From: Pseudomonas putida
Lineage (GTDB): Bacteria > Pseudomonadota > Gammaproteobacteria > Pseudomonadales > Pseudomonadaceae
Direction of reading: 5' to 3'
Assembly (NCBI RefSeq): GCF_026625125.1
Contig: NZ_CP113097.1
Coordinates: 2,852,001 to 2,916,000, forward strand
Length of the DNA: 64,000 bases
Within the stretch, counting starts at the first letter, position 1; every line of letters begins with the position of its first letter. A program made the position numbers and the translations under genes. The notes below the pieces were generated by a model. The model ran no database searches, was not told where the DNA came from, and saw only the letters and a program-made list of their open reading frames with translations. This document shows, piece by piece, positions 45,116-54,602 of this stretch.

Positions 45116-46978
45116 ATGGATAAAGAACTCAACCTGCCTGCAGCGCCTAGCGATTCGGAAGAAAAAGCAAAGGTAAGAGTACCCAGAGACTGGAAAGAGT
45201 CAGGAGTACCTCCTGGAGGTGAGTACATTCCCTACCAGGAAAGAACTTATGACGCGCGCGAGCAAGAAGTGGCTAAAGAGCGCGCATCCGTTTTTGACCA
45301 GGTCATTGAGCGGTTTAACGGGATGACCGTCAAGCGAGGCATGGAAGTTCTTGGCCTCGGCCACTCTCAATTTTATAACTTGCTGCGCAAGCACAGAAAA
45401 GAAGAAAGTATCCAGCGAAACAAGAAAGGCAGGGTTATAGGAAGTTGCTGGGCCAGTGATGCACAAATCGCTGCTCTTGAAGAAGCCTACGAGAAGAAAT
45501 TTGAAGGCCCCAAGGCATCCCTCAGTAAGCTCCACCAGTGGGCGCGGGAGTACTTCAAGGGAGAGGGTGAAAATGTCACGCGCTATAGGGCCAGGCAATT
45601 CTTAATGTCCAAGCCGGAAAGAGAGGTTTATTTCAAGCGGTACGGGAAAGAAAAGACGGATCATAAATATGGATTCAAGCCTCACAAGTTTGTGATCGAT
45701 GGGCTTTTGCACAGAGTATCGATGGATCACACGATGGTCGACATCTTGTTGGTCGATGAGCAGAACAGAAATATTATCATCGGTAGGCCATGGGTAACGA
45801 TGTTAATCTGCGATAAGTCGAGAGTGATCTTAGGTTTTTTTCTTAGTCTAGATCCCCCTAACCTTGATACCGTCGCTGCCGCCCTTGCTTTTGCAGTGAT
45901 GAACAAAGATTTTCATCTATTCCGCTTCTTGACTAATCCGAATGAGTATCCATTCTTTGGTATTCCATTTGTTATATTTACCGACAATGCCGCTGAGTTT
46001 ACAAGTGAAAAGTTCATTGAGCAGTGCAAGGCGTGGGGTATGGATTGGGAACACCGCCCTATAGGGAAAAAATGGTATGGAGGCATTATAGAACGCTTGA
46101 TTGGCACGTTTATGACGACAGAAGTCCACTTCCTTCCCGGCGCAACCGGGAGTAACGTCGTTCAGCGAGAGGACTTCAATAGCGAATATAATGCAACGAT
46201 GGATTATGAGCAGTTCGCTGTATGGTTCCTAAATCAAGTAACTGTTTATCATGGCAAAATCCACTCGTCGCTAAAATGCACTCCGCGTGAAGCTTGGAAT
46301 CATTACGTTAATCAAGGTCTTTATGATCATGATCGTGTCATTGCATCAAACGATCAAATGAGGTTTTTGATTGATTTCTCACCGACAAGCTTCGATCACA
46401 AGGTGCATCCCTACGGAATAAATTTTGCTGGCCGTAGATACGCATGTTACGAGCTTGCCCCCTACGTGGGTCAGCGTTTTGATATCAAGTACCTTCGGCA
46501 CGATCTGAGCTACGTCTGGGTCAAGCTCCCAGGCAAATTTCTGAAAGTTCCTTGTAGTTATAATCGGGTGGGGCTAGCTAACACTTGGGATTCCTACTCG
46601 AACCATAAACAACTTTCGAAGCGTAAAGCACTACTCAAAGACCTGCCCCCTGGCACTGTCGACGATGAGTTCGCGCACGCTGCTCTTGCCAATCAGACAG
46701 TGATCGTTCAAGAGGCCGTTGACCTTAAAACTGCTTTCATGGCCAATCTACCGCCTAAAGGTCTGCCCGCTCCACAGAGCACTCTAATCCCTGCAACCGA
46801 AGCAGTAACCAATGAACCCGTTGAGGACTGGCTTATCGAAGACACGCAAGACTTTATCCCGACAATCTTAACCCAGGACGAAAACGCTCACGATGTTTTT
46901 GTGCCGCGCATCATAAGAGAGCATTCAGATCAGCCTGATTTTCTTCCTGTAATTATAGTTGATAAGCATAAAGACTAA
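45116..46978 (+). CDS. tniA: TniA/TnsB-type DDE transposase
   Basis: 620-residue Mu/Tn7-class transposase. The N-terminal part (about 50-180) carries helix-turn-helix DNA-binding segments. The catalytic core has Asp204 (SMDHT), Asp290 (FTDNAAEF) and Glu326 (GGIIERL), with the typical 35-residue gap between the second Asp and Glu. A Mu-transposase beta-barrel follows (about 430-500), and an acidic, Pro-rich C-terminus of about 100 residues would contact the AAA partner. It is followed after 11 bases by tniB. No TnsA-type endonuclease or resolvase was seen beside it, so its end-processing and resolution mode is open. Confidence 0.9.
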   Translation: MDKELNLPAAPSDSEEKAKVRVPRDWKESGVPPGGEYIPYQERTYDAREQEVAKERASVFDQVIERFNGMTVKRGMEVLGLGHSQFYNLLRKHRKEESIQRNKKGRVIGSCWASDAQIAALEEAYEKKFEGPKASLSKLHQWAREYFKGEGENVTRYRARQFLMSKPEREVYFKRYGKEKTDHKYGFKPHKFVIDGLLHRVSMDHTMVDILLVDEQNRNIIIGRPWVTMLICDKSRVILGFFLSLDPPNLDTVAAALAFAVMNKDFHLFRFLTNPNEYPFFGIPFVIFTDNAAEFTSEKFIEQCKAWGMDWEHRPIGKKWYGGIIERLIGTFMTTEVHFLPGATGSNVVQREDFNSEYNATMDYEQFAVWFLNQVTVYHGKIHSSLKCTPREAWNHYVNQGLYDHDRVIASNDQMRFLIDFSPTSFDHKVHPYGINFAGRRYACYELAPYVGQRFDIKYLRHDLSYVWVKLPGKFLKVPCSYNRVGLANTWDSYSNHKQLSKRKALLKDLPPGTVDDEFAHAALANQTVIVQEAVDLKTAFMANLPPKGLPAPQSTLIPATEAVTNEPVEDWLIEDTQDFIPTILTQDENAHDVFVPRIIREHSDQPDFLPVIIVDKHKD

Positions 46979-46989
46979 CTTGGAGAGCT

Positions 46990-47880
46990 ATGATGGCTTA
47001 CGAACATATCAAGCACGATCTTAGAAATAACGCTGATCTGCCTGCGAAGGAGCGAATTAAGATATGTCGACATGATATATGGATTGATACGCCTCGCTAC
47101 GCGCCTCTTTTCGAAAGCTTGAGGAACATGCTCTATACCGATAACCAGATCCAGTCCGCTAGCATTTTCATCCATGGGGATGGAGGCGACGGTAAAACGG
47201 CCTTATTCAACCGGCTTAAGGCTCTCGGTGAGCTTGAAGGTAAAAGGTTCGTGTTTATTACACTTACCGAAAACGTTAACCGTTTTAAATTACACGATGC
47301 ATTGTGCGATGTCTTCGATGTTCCGATTGGCAAGCGTGGCACTGCGGTCAATCGTGTTAAGCTCATCATACAGAAGATAAAGGCCCTTGGAATCGGCGCG
47401 ATCGTTGTTGATGAGTTGTCTGATTGCATGCTCGAAGCGTATTCCCATAAAAAATCTATATTGTCGCTGCTTCGTGGACTCGCAGAGGGTGATGGTAAGC
47501 TCTGTGTTATTGCGTTCGGGAACTCAGTTGCGAGTGAAATCATCTCACTGGATCGAATAATTGATCGGCGATTCGTGCCGTGGCATCTGAAGCCTTGGAA
47601 ACTTGATCAGGATTTTGTGGATTTCATTGCTACATACGAGACCTACCTTCCACTCAAATTGCCCTCTAACCTTGCAAGCCCTAAGCTGCGAACGCTTATT
47701 CATGTGAACTCACACGGGATCCTTGACAATATCGTCAAAATTATCAAGTCCACTGCTATGGATGCAATCAAGCATGGGACGGAGCAGATTACGCCGAGTC
47801 AGTTCCAGAATCTTGAACCGATGACCAGGCTCTATGGTTACAAACTGCACCATCCCAAGGATAAGGAGGTTTCAGAATGA
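46990..47880 (+). CDS. tniB: TniB/TnsC-type AAA+ ATPase
   Basis: 296-residue ATPase that would link target choice to the transposase. Walker A is GDGGDGKT at residues 63-70, Walker B is AIVVDELSD near residue 140, and a sensor segment is VIAFGNS. The C-terminal part is helical. Start at the ATG at 46990, 6 bases after GGAGAG. Its stop overlaps the next gene by 4 bases (ATGA), and a strong GGAGG lies just before that start, so the tni genes are one operon. Confidence 0.9.
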   Translation: MMAYEHIKHDLRNNADLPAKERIKICRHDIWIDTPRYAPLFESLRNMLYTDNQIQSASIFIHGDGGDGKTALFNRLKALGELEGKRFVFITLTENVNRFKLHDALCDVFDVPIGKRGTAVNRVKLIIQKIKALGIGAIVVDELSDCMLEAYSHKKSILSLLRGLAEGDGKLCVIAFGNSVASEIISLDRIIDRRFVPWHLKPWKLDQDFVDFIATYETYLPLKLPSNLASPKLRTLIHVNSHGILDNIVKIIKSTAMDAIKHGTEQITPSQFQNLEPMTRLYGYKLHHPKDKEVSE

Positions 47881-48557
47881 CATTGGCGCCTTTCCAAGCC
47901 GTTGCTGTGAAAAGTGTAGTTTCTGCGCTGAAGGACGGTAGCGTGGTATGCCATTTGATGTCTGATCCTGGCAATGGTCTGACCACCTGCACCAATGCCG
48001 TTCTGAGCCAAATTACCGGCTCTACAGTCTTTGTTGGGGATCACGTAGACCTTGCGGGACTGGATTTGCTGGGTCAGTTCTATGAAGAGATACACGTTGA
48101 TTTTGAGTTTCAGCCACAGTCGGGTGTTCCTGCATTGGTTACTGAGCTTTGCGCCATGAAAGGAGATCCGACCATATTCATCCACGACTTCGAAAAATTT
48201 GCCCTCACGGCGCTTGCCAAAGAAAAGTCATTGAAGCAACTGGGATGGCTGCTGAAGGCGCTTCCTGATAGTAGTTTTGTCATCGTCAGCAGTCCTGACT
48301 ATCAGGCTGAGATGGTCGGACTGTGTCGAGCTCACGAGCGTGCCTACTCGCCTGTTGAGTTAGGGTCATTCGCGGATCGGACAGAGTTTACAGCCTTTTT
48401 TGAAGCATTGATTGATCAGAAGTCAGGACTGGGACGAGCAGCTGACAAGCTGTTGCTGCATGACATTTATCATCGACGAAACGGCAATTTGGCGTGGACG
48501 ATGCTGGAGCTCTTCCATCCAGGCTATCGCAGTCAACGGGAGTCATCCCTTCAATGA
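47877..48557 (+). CDS. Degenerate TniB-like ATPase, unknown role in the tni operon
   Basis: 226 residues between tniB and tniQ. The first 100 residues follow the pattern of a nucleotide-binding fold: a strand, then HLMSDPGNGLTT at residues 26-37 where Walker A should be, and TIFIHDFEKF as a Walker B-like strand. The invariant Lys of Walker A is Leu35, so it probably does not hydrolyse ATP in the normal way. ATGA overlaps on both sides tie it to tniB and tniQ. No name is known to me; an adaptor or target-selection role is inference. Confidence 0.75.
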   Translation: MTLAPFQAVAVKSVVSALKDGSVVCHLMSDPGNGLTTCTNAVLSQITGSTVFVGDHVDLAGLDLLGQFYEEIHVDFEFQPQSGVPALVTELCAMKGDPTIFIHDFEKFALTALAKEKSLKQLGWLLKALPDSSFVIVSSPDYQAEMVGLCRAHERAYSPVELGSFADRTEFTAFFEALIDQKSGLGRAADKLLLHDIYHRRNGNLAWTMLELFHPGYRSQRESSLQ

Positions 48558-49573
48558 ATGCTCCTGATGTCCCCATTTTTGATGGTGAGGCTTTCTCTTG
48601 CTGGGTTTACAGGCAAAGCCTATGTTCCCAGCATACATTGCTCGATAGGAGCAGGCTTGCGGAGCTTTGGCATGCGTGCGTACAGTCAGAAGACTTTGAC
48701 CCTGACTTTACGCACGATGCCAAATTCTCACGAGCGGCGTGCGAAATGCTGGATATTCCAAGGGAGGAGCAGGCAAAGATCTTCCAGCCGAATAGTCAAT
48801 GGGTTATACCTCGATACTTCAGACGCAGCTTTTGCTACAGCTGCATGAAGGAGCACATTGCGAATTTTTCACTCCCTTCATACAGGAAAGAGTGGTGCTC
48901 TGTTGGTGTGGTCGTATGTCAAATTCACAAGTGTTCCCTGCTCGATGCAAGTGGTATTGTTGCTTCAAGTCCGAGTATGGCCATGCGCATCCTCAAGGCA
49001 TATTCCGAGGATCCTTCTCAATGCGTTGCTGCGTCTCGTAGCCATGATGCTGACGAACAATTTACTGCGCTTTATAAGACTCAACTATTTTTTCAAACCT
49101 TGGAAGCTTCTCAGCAGCAAGCTGATCAAAACGGAATGTGGTCATGCAGTGAGCCGCATACGGGACTGCCACGCCTTTTGCTGTCAATTTTTTTGTATCC
49201 ACGATTTGGCTTGGTGAATCGTTTTATAGCTCCTCGAAGCTCATATCGTATTACTACCCTATTTCAACAGACTCTTAACGCTGGGCCATTGGTTGCAGGA
49301 ATAGCTCAAAGATGGGCTGGCATGCTGATGCTCGGATGGCTATTTGAGCTATTTACACCCCGCGAGAGCACTGATGTTGAATCGTTCATCGAGCGCGCAG
49401 GTGCTATAGCAGGATTTCATGATGCACGCAGCTTGGGAGCAGCATGTAATGTGTTCAATAGCCTGCACAGCGACGTTATAGCTAGACGACTGCGCGAGTG
49501 GATGCCAAATCCTAGTCCTGCTCTGTTGCAACAATTCATCGAAGGATTTTCTGAGGTATCTATTCGGTCGTGA
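48554..49573 (+). CDS. tniQ: TniQ/TnsD-family target-selection protein
   Basis: 339-residue protein. The N-terminal region has FSCWVYRQSL, a TniQ-type opening. A zinc-finger cluster follows (FCYSCMKEH near 97 and WCSVGVVVCQIHKC near 117), matching the Cys-x-x-Cys ... Cys-x-x-His pattern of TniQ. The rest is a helical, DNA-contacting region. Start at the ATG at 48554, overlapping the previous stop; the stop overlaps the next gene (GTGA). TniQ proteins choose the insertion site with TniB; the target here is unknown. Confidence 0.82.
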   Translation: MNAPDVPIFDGEAFSCWVYRQSLCSQHTLLDRSRLAELWHACVQSEDFDPDFTHDAKFSRAACEMLDIPREEQAKIFQPNSQWVIPRYFRRSFCYSCMKEHIANFSLPSYRKEWCSVGVVVCQIHKCSLLDASGIVASSPSMAMRILKAYSEDPSQCVAASRSHDADEQFTALYKTQLFFQTLEASQQQADQNGMWSCSEPHTGLPRLLLSIFLYPRFGLVNRFIAPRSSYRITTLFQQTLNAGPLVAGIAQRWAGMLMLGWLFELFTPRESTDVESFIERAGAIAGFHDARSLGAACNVFNSLHSDVIARRLREWMPNPSPALLQQFIEGFSEVSIRS

Positions 49574-50052
49574 GTATAGAATGTTTGGGAGCTGTCATGC
49601 CAGTAAAATACTCCTATATAGGGAATGTGACACTACCTTTGGGTGTTGTCGGTGTTGGAGTTGGTGGTTTGAATCATGAGGCTTGGCTTTCGTGTACCAT
49701 TTCCCTGCCAACGATACACGTCTTCCAGTACTCGATACATTGGGGCTCAAAGGCTGCGCGGGCTGAAGTCCTTCACAAAGCATGTACAGCTATTGGGTTG
49801 ATCCCAGCAGTTAAACATAGCGGTTCAAACTGGCTATTGAATCGTCAGGATATCTACTCACCCTGGCCAGCCGGTGAAGCATATCGTTCAATAAGAGAAT
49901 TTTCGGATTTCATTCTCTTTGAGTTCTATCAATGGGGGCCAGGTATGTTTGGCTCTCGCGCAGCGTTCTATCAGGCAAGCATACATAAAATTCACCTGAG
50001 GGTCGCTGCGGCTCTCGCGAAATCTCATGGTATCCGAATGGGAGCTAGTTAG
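49570..50052 (+). CDS. Last gene of the tni operon, unknown function
   Basis: 160-residue protein starting with GTG at 49570 that overlaps the tniQ stop (GTGA), so it belongs to the operon. An in-frame ATG at 49597 could also start it. It has no recognisable domain; visible are a Gly/Val-rich N-terminal strand region (LPLGVVGVGVGGLNHE) and aromatic residues throughout. Its fixed place after tniQ suggests an accessory transposition factor, by inference only. Confidence 0.65.
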   Translation: MSIECLGAVMPVKYSYIGNVTLPLGVVGVGVGGLNHEAWLSCTISLPTIHVFQYSIHWGSKAARAEVLHKACTAIGLIPAVKHSGSNWLLNRQDIYSPWPAGEAYRSIREFSDFILFEFYQWGPGMFGSRAAFYQASIHKIHLRVAAALAKSHGIRMGAS

Positions 50053-50338
50053 AGCATAGTGTCAATCGATTAATCAATCACTTGGCTTCAAGCAACATCC
50101 CAGTGCGCAACAGCGGGTAGACTTACGAGACCAGCGTTTGGCGGTCACACGCTTTGATTCCACACATTCCAGTCGAACAGACGTTTATCGCGAGAGATAG
50201 CGTCTCGCCCCCAGTCTGTGGCATATAGCCAGTAACATTGCGTTTGGCCAGGACTCCACCAAGCCAACACTGGCCAAAAGAGGCCAGAAGAAGCGAGAAG
50301 TGGCCAATAGCGCCGACAGAAGCCAGGCTTAGGGAGAA
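50053..50338. other. Gap between the tni operon and the Gabija-like genes
   Basis: 286 bases. A TGGCCA-rich stretch (50247-50330) repeats TGGCCA or GGCCAGAAG four to five times in imperfect form. The promoter of the defence pair is expected here. No gene seen. Confidence 0.45.
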
Positions 50339-52489
50339 GTGGGGATGTACCTTTCAGCGCTGTCGATCCGTAATTTCCGCCAGTTTGGCGATCTGACTCC
50401 GGGTTTCACCATCCACTTCAACGAGGGCGTCACTGCGCTTGTAGGCGAGAATGATGCCGGAAAGACTGCGGTGATCGACGCCATCCGGCATGTCCTGCAA
50501 ACCCGGGATTCAGACTTCCTGCGACTAGAGCTCGAGGACTTCCATGTCGGGAGTGACGGCGAGCCTGCGACCGACATTACTATGGTTTGCACGCTGGCAG
50601 GGCTGACCACACTGGAACTTGGAGCCTTCGCCGAATACGTCACGTTTTCACGCGGGGAGGGGCTGCTTCATGTGCACTGGTCGGCGCGTCGACTCGCGAT
50701 GCCGACAGCGTCGCGTCGCTGGGTGGACATCCAGGTTCGCTGTGGTGAGCGGGGAGAAGGGCCTGCCTTGGACGTCGGCGCGCGCCAGTTGCTGGCAACC
50801 GCATACCTGAAGCCATTGCGAGATGCCGAACGGGAGATGTCACCGGGTCGCAACTCGCGCTTGTCCCAAGTCCTGTCGAGCTTCCCGGGTATAGACGCCG
50901 GTGAGTCCTATGTCGATATCGCTCCACCGGCGTCGGCAGCTGAAGCCACTGGCCTGAGCATTGCGGGCATGGGTGATTACATGCGCGAGCTGGTCAGAGG
51001 ACATCAAGCCATCAAGGTTGCCCAGGCGACAATCAACGACCGATATCTGGAGCCTCTCTCTTTAGCAGGACAGCCGCTTCATAGCCATCTTGGCTTCGGC
51101 GATACCGGCAGTGAAACCACAAAGCTCAAGCAGATCCTTGAGCGCCTGGAGTTGGGTTTGCTGGACAAGGGATCGGGGAATGCGAGGGGGAGCTATGGTC
51201 TGGGCTCGAATAACCTGCTGTTCATGGCCTGCGAGCTCTTACTGCTCGGCAAGGAACCGGATGGGCTGCCGCTGCTGCTGATCGAGGAGCCGGAGGCGCA
51301 TCTTCACCCGCAGCGCCAACTTAGACTGATGGAGTTCCTCGAGCGCGCATCGCAGCCTCGCCCCCAACAGCAAAATCAAACCCAACAGCAAGATCAAACA
51401 CAACAGCAAGATCAAACACAACAGCCAGATCAAGCCCAAGCGGAACCAGCGCATACACGTCCCGTGCAGGTGATCCTCACCACACACAGTCCCAACCTGA
51501 GCTCTAAGATTGCCTTGGAGAATCTGGTGCTCATTCATGGCCAGCGTGCCTTCTCCATGGCACAGGGGCGAACCAGGCTGTCCGCTGACGACTATCGCTT
51601 CCTGAGTCGTTTTCTGGATGTCACCAAGGCCAGCCTGTTCTTTGCGAAAGGGCTGCTCATCGTTGAAGGGGATGCAGAGGCGATCCTGCTGCCGGCACTG
51701 GCCAGGCTGCTTGGGTGTGACTTGACCGAGCATGGTGTGTCAATCGTCAATGTGGGTGGCGTTGGCTTACGCCGTTACGCACACATCATGCAGCGAGCTG
51801 ATGCGACAGAGGGAATAATCCAGATCCCAACGGCCTGCATCACCGACATGGATGTGATGCCGGATTGCGCGCCGGCCATCATGGGGCTGGATCCGCACAA
51901 GCTCAACGCCAAGGGTAAACCGGCGCGTCGTCAATGGCGGATGCTCAGTGACTTTGGCGCTACCGAGATTGAGCGCGAACCGAAGCTTGCGGCTCATCGT
52001 CAGAAACGGACACGTGGCGATGGCCAAAACGTGAAGACCTTCGTGGCCGATCATTGGACGCTCGAGTATGACCTGGCTGTCGAAGGGCTTATGGACTGGG
52101 TACACCGTGCCGCCACGTTGGCCTTACATGATGTAAAAATGAACGAAAAAAAGCTGACGCGACAGAAAGTCCTCGAGAGGGCGACGAAGGCGCTGGCGGC
52201 ACTTAAGTCTCAGTATCTCACCAATGAAGAGCGTGCCACCGAGGTTTACCGGCAGGTTGATTCGGGCTCCAAGTCGATTACTGCACAGCATCTGGTCGAC
52301 CTGCTGCAGTCGGCATTTGATGAAGGTGAACTCGACCGGGCAAGCTTGCGTGCAGCGTTACCGGCCTACGTGATTGAAGCGATCGAATACGCCACAAGAG
52401 GCCGGATCATGCCTTCGGCGCCGGAGCAGCCGGCCACAAACACCGCGGAGACGCCGCTAGAGGCGCTTGAAGCAGGGGAGTTGGCGTAA
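50339..52489 (+). CDS. gajA: OLD-family nuclease, Gabija GajA-like
   Basis: 716-residue protein with an N-terminal SMC/RecF-type ATPase (Walker A GENDAGKT at 36-43; LLLIEEPEAHLHP at about 312-324; THSPN H-loop) and a C-terminal TOPRIM nuclease (LIVEGDAEAIL near 441, DMD near 503). This is the OLD layout. It is followed by a UvrD-type helicase, the pair that defines Gabija anti-phage defence. It is longer than typical GajA (about 580), partly from a Gln-rich insertion between Walker B and the H-loop (residues 343-366). Start at the ATG at 50339; an in-frame ATG at 50345 also possible. Confidence 0.82.
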   Translation: MGMYLSALSIRNFRQFGDLTPGFTIHFNEGVTALVGENDAGKTAVIDAIRHVLQTRDSDFLRLELEDFHVGSDGEPATDITMVCTLAGLTTLELGAFAEYVTFSRGEGLLHVHWSARRLAMPTASRRWVDIQVRCGERGEGPALDVGARQLLATAYLKPLRDAEREMSPGRNSRLSQVLSSFPGIDAGESYVDIAPPASAAEATGLSIAGMGDYMRELVRGHQAIKVAQATINDRYLEPLSLAGQPLHSHLGFGDTGSETTKLKQILERLELGLLDKGSGNARGSYGLGSNNLLFMACELLLLGKEPDGLPLLLIEEPEAHLHPQRQLRLMEFLERASQPRPQQQNQTQQQDQTQQQDQTQQPDQAQAEPAHTRPVQVILTTHSPNLSSKIALENLVLIHGQRAFSMAQGRTRLSADDYRFLSRFLDVTKASLFFAKGLLIVEGDAEAILLPALARLLGCDLTEHGVSIVNVGGVGLRRYAHIMQRADATEGIIQIPTACITDMDVMPDCAPAIMGLDPHKLNAKGKPARRQWRMLSDFGATEIEREPKLAAHRQKRTRGDGQNVKTFVADHWTLEYDLAVEGLMDWVHRAATLALHDVKMNEKKLTRQKVLERATKALAALKSQYLTNEERATEVYRQVDSGSKSITAQHLVDLLQSAFDEGELDRASLRAALPAYVIEAIEYATRGRIMPSAPEQPATNTAETPLEALEAGELA
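51365..51436 (+). repeat. Four 18-bp tandem repeats in the OLD nuclease gene
   Basis: Units CAACAGCAAAATCAAACC, CAACAGCAAGATCAAACA (twice) and CAACAGCCAGATCAAGCC. They code for the hexapeptide Gln-Gln-Gln-Asp-Gln-Thr and variants and lie exactly in frame, in a loop between ATPase motifs. Copy number could vary by slippage. Confidence 0.9.
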
Positions 52490-54483
52490 TGCGGCTCCAG
52501 GATCTTGTGCCTCCAGTCACGGATGCAGACATCGAGTGGGTGAGCGCGCTTATGTCGTTGCGCGACCTGGATGAACCTCGGAGGGAGTTCCTCAAGCGTC
52601 TCGATACGCTCGATGTAGCGGCCTGCCCGGGGAGCGGTAAGACCACCCTCGTGGTTGCCAAGCTGGCCATTCTTGGTCGTCATTGGCGTAGTCGAACGCA
52701 GGGGATCTGCGTGCTATCGCACACCAATGCAGCGCGTGAGGAAATTGAGAGCCGGCTGGGCGCCACAGAGATTGGCCAGAGGCTGCTGCGCTACCCACAT
52801 TTCATCGATACCATCCACGGTTTTGTCATGCGGTTTCTTGCGTCGCCCTGGCTGCGCTCGAATGGCCACCCGCTGACGGTGGTGGATGACGAGGCAACCG
52901 GGCGAGCAAGGGGAAGGGCGCTGGGAAAAGATCGTTGGGGTGTAGAGTACTTTCTCGATCAAAAAGAAAAGACGCTCGCTGATCTTCGACTGCCCTCGGT
53001 CGATTTTTCTACCCCTCTTCAAGGTAAGCATTACATTTGCTCGCCAGATGCACCTACTCATGGAAAGTTATGCAGAGCCATGGGCGCTGCCGCTTCGGAA
53101 GGCTACTTCTGCTATGACGAGGTTTTCACGCTTGGCCAGGCCATGATTGAGCAAGAACCGAATGTTGCTCAATCGCTGCAAGCCCGGTTCCCCTGTGTAC
53201 TCATCGACGAAATGCAAGACACGGACTTGGAGCAGAATCGCCTTTTGAACCACGTATTTCCGCGCGATGCAGCGAATACAGTGGTGATCAGGGTGGGCGA
53301 TCCCAATCAGCAGATATTCGAGGGTGACGGAGAGTCTGATGGGGCATTCCCGCATGGCGGGACAATCGAGATCTCCACAAGCTTTCGATTCAACCAGGCC
53401 ATTGCCACGCTGGCAAACAGCTTTGCAGTCGCTCCCATTACGGGCGGATTGGTCGGTCGGGCCAGAACGGGTGAAGACTGTCCCAACACCCTTTTTGTCT
53501 TTCCAGACGACGATACGAGCGGTGTGCTTGGCGCATTTGCAGAGCTTGTGTCACGGCATGTACCCATCACCCAGCGCAAGGATGGGGTGCATGCGCTCGG
53601 TGCTGTTCACCGACTGAGGAAGTACAAGGACAACCAATTCCCGAAGGCCCTGGAGCACTATTGGAGCGCCTACCGCTCAGACGCTAATGGCTCGACGTAT
53701 GCGCCCAAGACATTCATTGACGGTGTTCGCAGGGCCAGAGCCCACCTGGCGATCAGCGGTCACGCGCACGAAAGCGTTGAGATGATCGCGAGGTGCCTGC
53801 TCCATCTCGCTGAGCGTGCTGGGTTGAGGACGCCAGTCCAGATCAGAACAAGGCTACACCGCTACATCGAGCGAAGCTTGGCAGCTAACGCGAAGCTTCT
53901 CAAAGCCTACCAGCGAGGTATCTACCTCTACTTGTTCTATCCGCATCCACTACGAGAGAAGCGGTGGGTTGAGACCCACGTTGGGCTCCTCAAGCGGCTG
54001 ATCCAGGAGCTGCATCCTGGGGAGGAGGTTTCAATGACTACCGATGTGGAAGCCTATCTGGCGTGGGCAGAACCAGGCGATACGGTCGAGGTCGAGTCGC
54101 AGGTGCCCCGCAAAACCATTAACACATACCGATGGGAGGCCGGGGGGCACGAGCCTGTCGACGTTCAGCTGGCGTCCATGCACTCCGTCAAAGGGAAGAC
54201 GCATTCGGCGACGCTGATCTTGGAAACGTTCAGTGGACAGCACTTTCTGGAAATGATGTTGCCCTGGCTTGAAGGAAAGCCCTTGGTTAAGAAAGAACAT
54301 CAGGTGACTTACCGGAAAAACAGGATGCTCATGTATGTCGGCATGACTCGGCCTACGCATCTGCTTTGTCTGGCGATTCGAAGCAGCGCGCTGGGTGAGG
54401 GGGAGGCGAGAGTTGAGCGAAGGGCGGCCCTGCAGGCACAGGGCTGGGTGATCAATGAGTTGGATGCGAGAGCGGCAAGCTGA
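52489..54483 (+). CDS. gajB: UvrD/Rep-type helicase, Gabija GajB-like
   Basis: 664-residue superfamily 1A helicase. Motifs in order: VAACPGSGKTT (Walker A, about 44-54), SHTNAAREE, LIDEMQDTD (motif II, near 240), GDPNQQIFEGD (III), SFRFNQ (IV), MHSVKGKTH (V) and YVGMTRPTH (VI). All are intact. Its ATG overlaps the OLD nuclease stop by one base (TAATG), so the two are translated together. It acts with the OLD nuclease in anti-phage defence by family association. Confidence 0.85.
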   Translation: MRLQDLVPPVTDADIEWVSALMSLRDLDEPRREFLKRLDTLDVAACPGSGKTTLVVAKLAILGRHWRSRTQGICVLSHTNAAREEIESRLGATEIGQRLLRYPHFIDTIHGFVMRFLASPWLRSNGHPLTVVDDEATGRARGRALGKDRWGVEYFLDQKEKTLADLRLPSVDFSTPLQGKHYICSPDAPTHGKLCRAMGAAASEGYFCYDEVFTLGQAMIEQEPNVAQSLQARFPCVLIDEMQDTDLEQNRLLNHVFPRDAANTVVIRVGDPNQQIFEGDGESDGAFPHGGTIEISTSFRFNQAIATLANSFAVAPITGGLVGRARTGEDCPNTLFVFPDDDTSGVLGAFAELVSRHVPITQRKDGVHALGAVHRLRKYKDNQFPKALEHYWSAYRSDANGSTYAPKTFIDGVRRARAHLAISGHAHESVEMIARCLLHLAERAGLRTPVQIRTRLHRYIERSLAANAKLLKAYQRGIYLYLFYPHPLREKRWVETHVGLLKRLIQELHPGEEVSMTTDVEAYLAWAEPGDTVEVESQVPRKTINTYRWEAGGHEPVDVQLASMHSVKGKTHSATLILETFSGQHFLEMMLPWLEGKPLVKKEHQVTYRKNRMLMYVGMTRPTHLLCLAIRSSALGEGEARVERRAALQAQGWVINELDARAAS

Positions 54484-54602
54484 CCCACGGTTGATATGCC
54501 CGGTAAAACCCGGAGACATTGTCATCATCGTTGATCTCACGGGAAGGCATGGTGAAGCGATCGGGTGGAAAAATTCCCACCCGTTTCGCTTCGTCTGGCC
54601 TA
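54484..54602. other. Convergent junction of the two defence operons
   Basis: 119 bases between the tail-to-tail ends of the helicase gene and the HNH gene. A GGGTGGGAA/TTCCCACCC hairpin-like region (54565-54586) may end transcription from one or both sides. Confidence 0.5.
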
